This document shows, one piece after another, positions 26,343 through 33,987 of a DNA stretch of 35,853 nucleotides. The stretch comes from Lachnospiraceae bacterium (GTDB taxonomy: Bacteria > Bacillota > Clostridia > Lachnospirales > Lachnospiraceae). Made by a program: the position numbers and the translations under genes. The DNA is taken from contig JAAVYA010000012.1 in assembly GCA_022790855.1 (NCBI GenBank), positions 1 to 35,853 of the forward strand, read 5' to 3'. How positions within the stretch are numbered: position 1 is the first letter of the stretch; each line of letters opens with the position of its first letter. Under the pieces are notes generated by a model. The model was not told the origin of the DNA and ran no database searches. It worked only from the letters and a program-made list of their open reading frames with translations.

Positions 26343-27052
26343 AATGATTCCTCCTTAACGCCCCCGTATCTTCTCTCTCTTTTATTATAGTCCTCGATAG
26401 CTTTTTCTAATTCCTTTTTTGAAAAATCCGGCCATGGAACCTGGCAAAAATAGAGCTCGCTATAGGCAATCTGCCATAATAAATAGTTCGAAATCCGCTG
26501 TTCTCCGCTGGTACGGATTAATAGATCCGGATCCGGGATATCATAAGTATCCAAATAGGAGGCAAAACAAGCTTCATCTAAATCGGATTCTGCTAATCTG
26601 CCTTCCCTTGCATCCCGGATCATTTTCTTCATGCCTCTGAGCATTTCATCCCTGCTGCCGTAATTTATGGCAATCTGAAAATTTAACCCGTCGTTTTCCC
26701 GGGTCTCTTGTTCCAGATTGGCAATATCTCTTTGAATATCCTGGTCCAGTTTTGTCTTATCCCCAAGGATACGGACACGCATATGGTTTTTATGGGCTGT
26801 CTTTACACAATTTTTCATATAATTGCGCAAAAGCTTCATCAACGCGTCAACTTCCTTTTTGGGCCTGCTCCAGTTTTCCGTGGAAAAAGCAAATACCGTT
26901 AAATATTTGATTCCCATATTCCAGGCTTCTTCGCAAATTACCTCTACATTCTTAGCTCCCTGGGTATGCCCAAAATTTCTGGGCATTCCCTTGCTTTTTG
27001 CCCATCTTCCATTTCCGTCCAATATAATGGCTACATGTGCCGGAACATTCAT
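26324..27052 (-). CDS. uppS: Isoprenyl transferase (undecaprenyl diphosphate synthase)
   Basis: 242 residues. It adds isopentenyl units in cis to form undecaprenyl diphosphate, the lipid carrier of wall synthesis. Seen are the diphosphate site DGNGRWAK (12-19), FAFSTENWSRP, INYGSRDEM and the C-terminal RTSGEQRISNYLLWQIAYSE with the conserved Arg and Ser. AGGAGGAG lies close before the ATG. A hairpin sits in the gap between frr and uppS and may tune this gene. Confidence 0.96.
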   Translation of the reverse strand: MNVPAHVAIILDGNGRWAKSKGMPRNFGHTQGAKNVEVICEEAWNMGIKYLTVFAFSTENWSRPKKEVDALMKLLRNYMKNCVKTAHKNHMRVRILGDKTKLDQDIQRDIANLEQETRENDGLNFQIAINYGSRDEMLRGMKKMIRDAREGRLAESDLDEACFASYLDTYDIPDPDLLIRTSGEQRISNYLLWQIAYSELYFCQVPWPDFSKKELEKAIEDYNKRERRYGGVKEESLCSGRD

Positions 27053-27074
27053 TGTACTCCTCCTGAATGGAAAT

Positions 27075-27100
27075 GGGACACGGCGAAAACGCTATGTCCC
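27075..27100 (-). promoter_or_regulatory. Hairpin in the frr-uppS gap
   Basis: GGGACA pairs with TGTCCC, and after one mismatch and a G-T pair GCG pairs with CGC around an AAAA loop (plus-strand reading). On the operon strand it is followed by the uppS ribosome binding site, not by a U-run, so processing, attenuation of translation or mRNA stability are more likely than termination. Confidence 0.5.
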
Positions 27101-27111
27101 TTCCTCTCTTT

Positions 27112-27666
27112 TTATACCGTAAGAATCTCTTTATTCTTCTCTTCTACGGATTTGTCGATCTCAGCGATATATTTATCTGTAAGCTTCTGAACTTCCTCTT
27201 CCAACTGTTTGATCTCATCCTCTGAAATATCAGAATTCTTTCCCTGTTTTTTGAAGGAATCATTGGCATCCCGACGGATGTTGCGAACTGCAACCTTGGC
27301 GTTTTCCCCTTTTTTCTTTACATCCTTGGTGAGTTCTTTTCTCCGTTCTTCTGTCAGCTCCGGAAAAACAAGGCGTATCATCTGGCCGTCATTGGTGGGA
27401 TTAATGCCCAGATCAGAAACTTGAATTGCTTTCTCTATGGCTTTGAGCATATTGCGGTCCCAGGGCTGGATCTGAATCATCCGCGCCTCCGGAACCATTA
27501 CATTGGCCACCTGCTGAATCGGGGTAGGAGACCCATAATAATCCACACGCAATTTATCCAGAACATGCGGATTGGCACGTCCGGCACGGATTGAAGCAAA
27601 TTCATCCATCATATTATCGAATGACTTTTGCATTTTACGATCATATTGCTGTATTCTTTCATCCAT
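27112..27666 (-). CDS. frr: Ribosome recycling factor
   Basis: 184 residues, the standard length. With EF-G it splits the ribosome after termination. Signature stretches are FASIRAGRANPHVLDKLRVD, YYGSPTPIQQVANV, IQPWDRNMLKAIEKAI, and VFPELTEERRKEL, then a helical C-terminal arm. GGAGGGG before the ATG fixes the start. It follows pyrH by 18 bp in the usual order. Confidence 0.97.
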   Translation of the reverse strand: MDERIQQYDRKMQKSFDNMMDEFASIRAGRANPHVLDKLRVDYYGSPTPIQQVANVMVPEARMIQIQPWDRNMLKAIEKAIQVSDLGINPTNDGQMIRLVFPELTEERRKELTKDVKKKGENAKVAVRNIRRDANDSFKKQGKNSDISEDEIKQLEEEVQKLTDKYIAEIDKSVEEKNKEILTV

Positions 27667-27684
27667 ATTATCACCCCTCCAAAA

Positions 27685-28380
27685 TTATACGATTACCTTC
27701 GTCCCGGTAAACTGGCCGGAAATCGCTTTCACGATGCTATTCTCTTCATTCAACCCGAATACATACATGGGCATCCGATTCTCCATGCAAAGGATCGATG
27801 CCGTTAAGTCCACCACTGCCAACTGTTTGTCGATCACTTCTTGAATCGTAACCTGGCCGTATTTCTTTGCATCCGGATTCACCTTAGGATCACTGTCATA
27901 CACGCCGTCTACGGCTTTCGCCAAAAGAATTCCGTCTGCCTCAATCTCCACCGCCCGCAGTACGGTAGCCGTATCGGTGGAAAAATAAGGATGGCCGGTG
28001 CCTCCTGCAAAAAACACTACCATATTCTTAGCAAAATATTTATTTGCACGATCCTTGGAAAACAATTTTGTAAAAGATCCGCACTCAAAGGGCGTCAGCA
28101 CCTGAGTCATCATCCCCACAGAGCGAAAAATCTCCGATACATAAATACAATTCATAACGGTTGCCAGCATACCAATTTGATCCGCCTTGGTACGGTCAAT
28201 GGTTTCACTGGTCCGTCCACGCCAGAAATTGCCTCCGCCGATCACGATACCTACCTGCGTTCCCGCATCCACCAAACACTTTACTTGTCTGGCCACTTCC
28301 GTCACCGTTGGTTCGTCAAATCCGGTACGCTTTGCTCCGGCCAGTGCTTCCCCGCTTAATTTTAGTAATACTCTCTTCAT
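27685..28380 (-). CDS. pyrH: UMP kinase
   Basis: About 231 residues of the amino-acid kinase fold. It phosphorylates UMP to UDP with ATP, feeding pyrimidine nucleotides and UDP-sugars for the wall. Visible are KLSGEALAG near the N-terminus, GGGNFWRG, DQIGMLATVMN and the GGTGHPYFSTDTA nucleotide region. I start at ATG (MKRVLLKLSG); a GTG two codons earlier is possible. In most genomes rpsB-tsf precede pyrH; here bactofilin and deacetylase genes do, with a 44-bp gap. Confidence 0.96.
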   Translation of the reverse strand: MKRVLLKLSGEALAGAKRTGFDEPTVTEVARQVKCLVDAGTQVGIVIGGGNFWRGRTSETIDRTKADQIGMLATVMNCIYVSEIFRSVGMMTQVLTPFECGSFTKLFSKDRANKYFAKNMVVFFAGGTGHPYFSTDTATVLRAVEIEADGILLAKAVDGVYDSDPKVNPDAKKYGQVTIQEVIDKQLAVVDLTASILCMENRMPMYVFGLNEENSIVKAISGQFTGTKVIV

Positions 28381-28424
28381 ATCCACCCCTGAGCCATCCG
28401 GCTTTCTCTACTATTCCCTAGTCT

Positions 28425-29273
28425 TTAATCAAAAATCTTAGCAACATCCACTTCTGCATAAGATTGTGAGCAGAAGCCTTCAATCACTGCACCGTTATTG
28501 ATCTGCACGGAACGGGACTTGATATTGCCCATTACTACGGCAGAGGTATCTACTACCACCGGGCCATGCACATCTATGTCGCCTTTGATCGCACCGGCGA
28601 TTACAGCGGAGGAAGCGGTAATATTCCCTACTACTACGGAGCCAAGGCCAATTTTTACGGTTCCGTCCGTGGAGATCTCGCCTTCAATCTTTGCCGCATC
28701 TGCAAAAAACTCAGCAGACTCGCTGTTCCCTTTCACAATACCGGTTACCGTCAGTTTACCGTTACATTTTACATTACCGTTTACTTGTCCCTTAATCTCA
28801 ATGGAACCTGTGGACTCCATATTACCAGTAAGTGAAGTACCCGCCGTAATTACGGCAACCTCATCCGATACTTCATCGGAAAGGGTGGATACCTGAGGCA
28901 TCTCCAAAATCTCTTCTTCCAGCGTACTTGTCACTTCCTCTGTATTCATTACAATGTCCTCCTCAATCTCTTCTTCTATTATTGGTTCCGGCGCCGCCTG
29001 AGGGGCCGCTGCCTTTGGAGCCTCCTCCTGTGTCTGAGCCTTCGCTGGCGCAGGTTTAGGCTGAGGTCTCGGCGCCTCCTGCCGGGGCGCTGCCACGGGC
29101 TCTTCGGCTTTTTCAAACAGCCCTCCCAGCTTATCCAATTCTGCCTTTGCATCTACTTCCTGTTCCAAAGTATTTACAACCAGCTCGTCCTCTTTCTCGT
29201 TCACCCCTTCTCCCGGCACCAGCTCATTTACCGCCTGGGAAAAATCTTCTTTGAATTCCTTAAAAAAACTCAT
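28425..29273 (-). CDS. Bactofilin with a long N-terminal tail
   Basis: 282 residues. The C-terminal part (about 140-270) is the bactofilin (DUF583) right-handed beta-helix: repeated short strands such as GSIEIKGQVNGNVKCNGKLT, GEISTDGTVKIG and GAIKGDIDVHGPVVVDTSAV, with Val/Ile every second position. Bactofilins form non-polar filaments at the membrane and recruit wall enzymes. The tail is unusual: MSFFKEFKEDFSQAVNEL, then an acidic Pro/Ala/Glu-rich linker (about 58-130). Typical bactofilins are about half this length. A GGAGG 7 nt before the ATG sets the start. The gene follows a wall deacetylase by 22 bp, a context that suggests local control of wall modification. Confidence 0.88.
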   Translation of the reverse strand: MSFFKEFKEDFSQAVNELVPGEGVNEKEDELVVNTLEQEVDAKAELDKLGGLFEKAEEPVAAPRQEAPRPQPKPAPAKAQTQEEAPKAAAPQAAPEPIIEEEIEEDIVMNTEEVTSTLEEEILEMPQVSTLSDEVSDEVAVITAGTSLTGNMESTGSIEIKGQVNGNVKCNGKLTVTGIVKGNSESAEFFADAAKIEGEISTDGTVKIGLGSVVVGNITASSAVIAGAIKGDIDVHGPVVVDTSAVVMGNIKSRSVQINNGAVIEGFCSQSYAEVDVAKIFD

Positions 29274-29295
29274 GTATGTACCTCCTACATTAATC

Positions 29296-30300
29296 TTATT
29301 CCGTGATACTGTCAACAGGTATCTGCTGAATCAATTTTGTATTTTCATTGATGGGAAGCAATTCCACATCTAATGCTTTCAACTGGTCGATCATTGGCCC
29401 GAGAGCCTCCACCGTAGTCCCTTTCGTAGAAGCATCGTGCATTAACACAATGGACGTATCGTATTTTACCACGTCTTTCATAACATTTTCCACCAACTCA
29501 TCCGGGGTATATGCCTGACTGGTTGCGTCGCCGCTGGCCACATTCCAGTCATAATAAGAAACCTCTTCATCTGTAAGAAAACGAATGAACTCCCGCATAT
29601 CAATGTTGCTGACCTGATTGCTGCTTCCGCCCGGGAACCGCATAATCTGGGGCTCTACGCCGGTAATCTCCGTCAAATACGTACGAAGCTGATTAAAGTC
29701 GTCTTGAAACGCCTCCAGAGAAGAATAGATCACACTGTACTTATGGCTATACGAATGCATACCCAAGGTATGCCCTTCCGCTACAATCCGCTGATACAAT
29801 TCCTTTGCCGATTCATCTTCATTTCCCGTCACAAAGAAGGTAGCTTTCACATCCTTCTCTTTTAGTATGTCCAATATTTTGGAAGTATTCTCACTTGGGC
29901 CGTCATCAAATGTCAAATATACTTTCTGTGGAACATGCTCTTTCGCCATATTGTCCTGGTTCATAGCCCCTAACGCGCCGGATTCCGCATCCCCATCATC
30001 TTCCACTGCTTCCAGGGAATCCCCGCCTTCTTTTAAATTGTAGGACTGCATGTCGCTTTCCTTTGCGTTTCCTTTGTAATCTTTCATCTGGTCCGCCATC
30101 TGCTGAACCGTTACGGCATTCATGGCAATCTCGTCTATCTTACGATCCAACCGGATCATCTGTATTGTCAATCCGATACAGAAGACAAAAGACAAGAGCA
30201 TCCAGATTCCCACTGTCATCATGATAGCATTCCTGATACGGCTGATCCTCTGCCGCCGCAAGCGCTGCTCTTTCATGCCTGCATTATTCTTATCTTCCAT
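29296..30300 (-). CDS. Membrane-anchored NodB-domain polysaccharide deacetylase (PgdA-like)
   Basis: 334 residues from MEDKNNAGM, behind GGAGGTCAGTACATG. A basic N-terminus, one membrane helix (about 26-48), a short coiled segment and an acidic linker lead to an outer NodB domain (about 125-310). All five motifs are seen: TFDDGPS (Asp132, Asp133), HSYSH (His182, His186), RFPGGSS, DWNVASGD and LMHD (His288). It should remove acetyl groups from N-acetylglucosamine or a related sugar in peptidoglycan, which gives lysozyme resistance in many Gram-positives; the exact sugar is not deducible. It is the first gene of the long operon and is followed by the bactofilin gene. Confidence 0.9.
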   Translation of the reverse strand: MEDKNNAGMKEQRLRRQRISRIRNAIMMTVGIWMLLSFVFCIGLTIQMIRLDRKIDEIAMNAVTVQQMADQMKDYKGNAKESDMQSYNLKEGGDSLEAVEDDGDAESGALGAMNQDNMAKEHVPQKVYLTFDDGPSENTSKILDILKEKDVKATFFVTGNEDESAKELYQRIVAEGHTLGMHSYSHKYSVIYSSLEAFQDDFNQLRTYLTEITGVEPQIMRFPGGSSNQVSNIDMREFIRFLTDEEVSYYDWNVASGDATSQAYTPDELVENVMKDVVKYDTSIVLMHDASTKGTTVEALGPMIDQLKALDVELLPINENTKLIQQIPVDSITE

Positions 30301-30612
30301 GTACTGACCTCCAGGCCTGTCAAATTTCATATTGTGTCTATTGTAACACATTTTTTGCAAATATCATTAAAAAAATTCAAAAATTACTGTACTATTTTTC
30401 CTGGCATTTTTCCGAATTTTCAGACGATTTATCAATTATTTCTGCTAATCTTGTTATATCGCAGTATTTCCGCACAATTTGTCATATTTTGAAAAAAGCA
30501 TTCTCATTCATACACAAATCACTTGTCTCTTTTTGATTTTCGTTTTATCCATCGAAAGTATAGCATAAATAAATAAAATTTCAATATCTAAAAAAACCAA
30601 CATTTCAAGCAG

Positions 30613-30644
30613 CGGGAGCCTCCCGGAAATTCTCTGATGAGAAT
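30613..30644. promoter_or_regulatory. Two adjacent inverted repeats upstream of the chemoreceptor promoter
   Basis: CGGGAG C CTCCCG (30613-30625) and ATTCTC TGAT GAGAAT (30629-30644) are perfect inverted repeats 3 nt apart. They may be operators or small RNA stems; there is no U-run directly behind them on either strand. Confidence 0.4.
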
Positions 30645-30701
30645 AAAACGCCTTTTGTCAAAACTTTTTGTAAATATTAGCTAAAAAATGTCAAATTTTT
30701 A

Positions 30702-30730
30702 TTGTATTGACAGAAAAATAGGACTATAAT
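30702..30730 (+). promoter_or_regulatory. Probable promoter of the chemoreceptor gene
   Basis: A perfect -10 TATAAT (30725-30730) with a weak -35 TTGTAT (30702-30707) at 17 bp. A perfect TTGACA (30707-30712) also lies here but only 12 bp from the -10 box. Confidence 0.5.
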
Positions 30731-30766
30731 TACATCAGAGAAAATGTATAGTAGGGAGGTTTATTT

Positions 30767-32797
30767 ATGAAACCACAGAGAAAAGAAAAACATTCCAGCA
30801 AAAAGATAGCCGACGAAATTCTCCATCAGATCGGAGGAAGCGTTATCTTCGTACTTCTGTTGATAGCGGCTGTGGCTATCTGCATGGTGGGATGGCTGAT
30901 CATTACTTCAAAAGAGACGGAGCTTACGCAAGAATCCAATGCAGCTGCGAATCAGATCACCGGATTCCTGGAGCAGTATACAAAAAATGTGGAACAGCTT
31001 GCAGCCAATCCGGAGATCAAACAGGTGATGATGGAGACACAAGCTGGAGACGATATCCGGAAAGCAGAGAAAATGGACACCGTCATGGATAATCTCATAA
31101 GCATTGCCAATACGGACATGGAAAATGTCATGGCCGTATGGATCTCCGACCTGGACGCCAGCGTCCTGACCCAGTCTGACGGTTTTACAAGCGAAGAGGG
31201 ATGGGACATCACCGGACGGGGATGGTATGGTTGTATTGAAGAAAAGAAAACCGTTCTGACAGAGCCGTATGTGGATTCTTCCACCGGAAAAATGATTTTA
31301 AGCGCCGCAGCCCCGGTGTATGACGACTCTGGCACAGTCCTTGGCGCCGTAGGCATGGATATTTCTTTGGACCATATGACGTCGATCATGAGTGAATACA
31401 AAATTGGCCGCAGCGGATATATCTTATTATTATCCGAAAACGGCACGTTTCTTTATCACCCCCAAAGCGACATTATCCAGAAAAATATCAAAGATATCGA
31501 CATCTCCCAAAATGTTGTGGATGCTGTAAATTCAGGGAAGAATGATTTTCTAAAATACAAAACAGGCGGGCTTTCAAAATACGGCTACCTGCAGCATGCG
31601 GGAGATACCGGATATATGGTGCTCAGCAATATGCCCTGGTCCGAATATTACTCTATGTTGATCTGGATGGTGCTTGCATTGATTTTGATATTTGCAGTAG
31701 GTATCATACTGATTGCCGTCAGCATCCGGAAAAGCGCAAAAAAATTAACAAAACCAATTCTGGAGCTGAACCAGACCGCCCAAAAGCTTGCAGCCGGAGA
31801 TCTGGACGTCAATATTCAGATCACAAGTGAAAATGAGATCGGAAAACTGGGAGAATCTTTCCAAAAGACGGTCACCCGTCTGAAGGAATATATTGTGTAC
31901 ATCGATGAAACAGCCGAAGTGCTGACGCAAATTGCGGATGGGAAGTTAAGCATTGACCTGAAAAATGATTATGTAGGCGAATTCCAGAAAATAAAAATCG
32001 CCCTGCTCAATATTTCCGATTCCATGAACCAGGTTATGATCGGAATCCATGAAAGCTCCGAACGTGTATCCATAGGAGCCAACGAGCTTGCTTCCGCCTC
32101 TCAGGTTCTGGCGGAAGGCGCGGAAGAACAGGCCGCCTCCATTGAGCAGCTTACCGCAGCCACCAATACCGTGGCAGATCAGGTGGAAAACAGCCGTACA
32201 GAAGCGGAGGCTTCCGCTAAGGCAACGGCCCAGGCTGCTGCAATGATCGAACAAAACCAGGAGAAAATGAAACTGATGATGGATGCCATGAACAAAATTC
32301 ATGAAACCTCCCAGCAAGTCGTTGGCATTATCCAGACAATCGAGGACATTGCATCACAGACAAATCTTTTGTCATTAAATGCTTCCATAGAGGCTGCCCG
32401 GGCCGGTGAAGCAGGAAAAGGCTTTGCGGTTGTGGCAGATGAAATTGGAAAACTGGCTCTGGAAAGCTCCAAGGCAGCAAACACAACAAAAGAGCTCATC
32501 GAAATCTCCATGGACGAGATAAGCAAAGGAAATACCATCGCTGTTGGAGCTATGGACTCCCTGAAAGAATCTGTTAGCGCAGTAAACCAGGTAAACGGAA
32601 TGATCCAGCAAACGGCAGAAAGCGCTGCCTCCCAAGCGGAAAACATGAAACAGGTTCGGATAGGAATTGAGGAGATTGCCCACGGAATACAAGATAATTC
32701 CGCCGCTTCCCAGGAAACTTCCGCAACTTCGGAAGAACTGGCTACCCAAGCCGACAGATTAAACAAAATGGTGCAAAAATTTGAACTTTGTCAATAG
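30767..32797 (+). CDS. Methyl-accepting chemotaxis protein with a dCache sensor
   Basis: 676 residues: membrane helix 1 (about 25-47), outer dCache sensor (about 50-290), membrane helix 2 (about 298-320), HAMP (about 321-375), then a cytoplasmic signalling coil. The hairpin tip TIEDIASQTNLLSLNASIEA, then ARAGEAGKGFAVVADEIGKL, binds CheA and CheW. The sensor has Arg151-Gly-Trp153-Tyr154, Tyr168, Asp170 and Asp198, which fits the pattern of amino-acid-binding dCache domains, so an amino acid ligand is a reasonable inference. GGAGG lies 7 nt before the ATG. No che or flagellar genes are nearby, so it must act with a chemotaxis set elsewhere or control another output. Confidence 0.94.
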   Translation: MKPQRKEKHSSKKIADEILHQIGGSVIFVLLLIAAVAICMVGWLIITSKETELTQESNAAANQITGFLEQYTKNVEQLAANPEIKQVMMETQAGDDIRKAEKMDTVMDNLISIANTDMENVMAVWISDLDASVLTQSDGFTSEEGWDITGRGWYGCIEEKKTVLTEPYVDSSTGKMILSAAAPVYDDSGTVLGAVGMDISLDHMTSIMSEYKIGRSGYILLLSENGTFLYHPQSDIIQKNIKDIDISQNVVDAVNSGKNDFLKYKTGGLSKYGYLQHAGDTGYMVLSNMPWSEYYSMLIWMVLALILIFAVGIILIAVSIRKSAKKLTKPILELNQTAQKLAAGDLDVNIQITSENEIGKLGESFQKTVTRLKEYIVYIDETAEVLTQIADGKLSIDLKNDYVGEFQKIKIALLNISDSMNQVMIGIHESSERVSIGANELASASQVLAEGAEEQAASIEQLTAATNTVADQVENSRTEAEASAKATAQAAAMIEQNQEKMKLMMDAMNKIHETSQQVVGIIQTIEDIASQTNLLSLNASIEAARAGEAGKGFAVVADEIGKLALESSKAANTTKELIEISMDEISKGNTIAVGAMDSLKESVSAVNQVNGMIQQTAESAASQAENMKQVRIGIEEIAHGIQDNSAASQETSATSEELATQADRLNKMVQKFELCQ

Positions 32798-32820
32798 CAA
32801 CCAATTCTCTTATTAAAAAG

Positions 32821-32870
32821 GGGACACATATCTACCACTACCAAATAGCTGTATTGGAGGCATGTGTCCC
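32821..32870 (-). terminator. Compound hairpin behind the chemoreceptor gene
   Basis: GGGACACAT pairs with ATGTGTCCC (9 bp), and a second stem (CCAA...TTGG, 32841-32857) lies inside the loop. On the minus strand it is followed by CTTTTTAAT; on the plus strand by TTATTACTTA. It is placed to end transcription from both sides. The nested shape also fits the end of a small mobile element. Confidence 0.55.
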
Positions 32871-33004
32871 TTATTACTTACTCTTATAAACCTACTTTTT
32901 ACTCTTGGGTTTTTACACGAAACTTCCTATTTCTACACGCAATGTCTCTGCGCTCTCTTTTGTTTTGGTTACCTGCGATGATACAACTAATCCTGCCTTT
33001 TTTC

Positions 33005-33258
33005 TTACTCTTTGCGAACTTTTACCTCTCCTTTTGCATGTTCGTCATCCATAATTACTTCTCCCACCTCCGGCACACAGATTCGTCCGGACAGCGGATT
33101 TTTGACACAAAATACCAGGTCTTCTGACCGCATCATAAAATACTCGCTGACCGCCGTGGTGTCCTCCATGCGGATTCCCCTGTAGACCATCCGAATTCCG
33201 GAGAGATGATATCACAGTTTTTTACCACAACGTCACGGCACTCCCTGACTGCAACATT
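33005..33258 (-). pseudogene. DUF3737 family protein, decayed remnant
   Basis: Two pieces in different frames match the DUF3737 pattern from memory. The first (33258 leftwards) reads NVAVRECRDVVVKNCDIISP followed by EFGW, then runs out of frame. The second, shifted, reads GIRMEDTTAVSEYFMMRSED then LVFCVKNPLSGRICVPEVGE and an end in KVRKE. In intact members the 'SEYFM' and 'KNPxSGRI' segments are separated by more than 100 residues, so an internal deletion is also present, and the N-terminal part is missing. The function of the intact family is not known. The first piece overlaps the 3' end of the next gene, so the junction of a deletion lies near 33255. Confidence 0.65.
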
Positions 33259-33887
33259 TCATATATCCGGCTGTTCCCAAAAACAAAACTCTGTAAAGCG
33301 AGCGGCCTCCCATCATGTTTGTTTTCACGGTACAGCTTCATATAATTGTCCCTCGCTTGATAGAAAATATCTTCCAATTCTTCAAGCTCTTTTGTCGGCG
33401 TTTCGGGAATATTTCCCTGAATTACCTGCCCTTGTGCCGCTATTCTGGCACAGGATATCTGCCACTCTACTTCCTGCTCATATTGTATATCCAGCCATTC
33501 TATTTCCTCTTCCTTTGTCAGCGGCTTCCCATCTGTCTTATAATACTGTTCATTTTCATAGCGCTTTTCAATTTCAGAATACAACTTCGCATAACTCAAG
33601 CCGCAGGCATTTGCAATATCCGAATAACCATACTGCCCTTTTTCTTCCCTGACTTCCTCTAATATTCCGGCCCTCATATCACGAAACGAGGCAGGCGACT
33701 GAATCACCGTATGTTTCATTTTATCCGTTAAGATTTCCCTGTTTTTCGATAATTGTGAAACTTCTAAGGAATCCCTGTGAAATAATTTCCGGTCTTGATT
33801 TTGACTTCCCTGAAATTTCAAACACTCTCTATTAAGTTTAAGTCCTTCCTGCAAATGTACAGGATAATTTGAAATACTAATCGGCAT
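33222..33887 (-). CDS. Unrecognised protein A (paralogue-like of the neighbouring gene)
   Basis: 221 residues from MPISISNYPV, where CGGAGG lies about 10 nt upstream; an ATG 30 bp earlier has no ribosome binding site. The protein is soluble and charged, with no signal peptide or membrane helix. A central segment GYSDIANACGLSYAKLYSEI, a KPLTKEEEIEWLD motif and a helical Glu-rich part (TKELEELEDIFYQARDNY) are visible. Its last codons overlap the DUF3737 remnant, so the true C-terminus may have been replaced by a deletion. It shares a layout with the upstream gene: a helix with several Tyr, then a 'K..G..LT..E.I..LD' motif. I do not know the family and give no function. Confidence 0.55.
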   Translation of the reverse strand: MPISISNYPVHLQEGLKLNRECLKFQGSQNQDRKLFHRDSLEVSQLSKNREILTDKMKHTVIQSPASFRDMRAGILEEVREEKGQYGYSDIANACGLSYAKLYSEIEKRYENEQYYKTDGKPLTKEEEIEWLDIQYEQEVEWQISCARIAAQGQVIQGNIPETPTKELEELEDIFYQARDNYMKLYRENKHDGRPLALQSFVFGNSRIYEMLQSGSAVTLW

Positions 33888-33987
33888 ACTTTCTTTTCCT
33901 CCGAACTCCATAATCATTTGTGGAACTGCCTTTCATCCGCCAGACATGACATAAGTGACCATCATACGTTTCATAATAACCTTTGTC

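Larger units (their letters stand above)
30301..30766. other. AT-rich divergent region between the deacetylase and the chemoreceptor gene
   Basis: No coding sequence is supported. It must hold the promoter of the long minus-strand operon, but I cannot place it with confidence in the AT-rich sequence. The plus-strand chemoreceptor promoter lies at its right end. Two neighbouring inverted repeats at 30613-30644 are the only structured elements. Confidence 0.6.

Noticed and set aside
30707..30730. Perfect TTGACA and TATAAT as a promoter
   Set aside because: The spacer is only 12 bp, too short for a normal housekeeping promoter; the weaker -35 at 17 bp is preferred.
32864..33127. Plus-strand hydrophobic open frame of 87 codons
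   Set aside because: Begins inside the compound hairpin and lies opposite the DUF3737 remnant; no ribosome binding site or homology.
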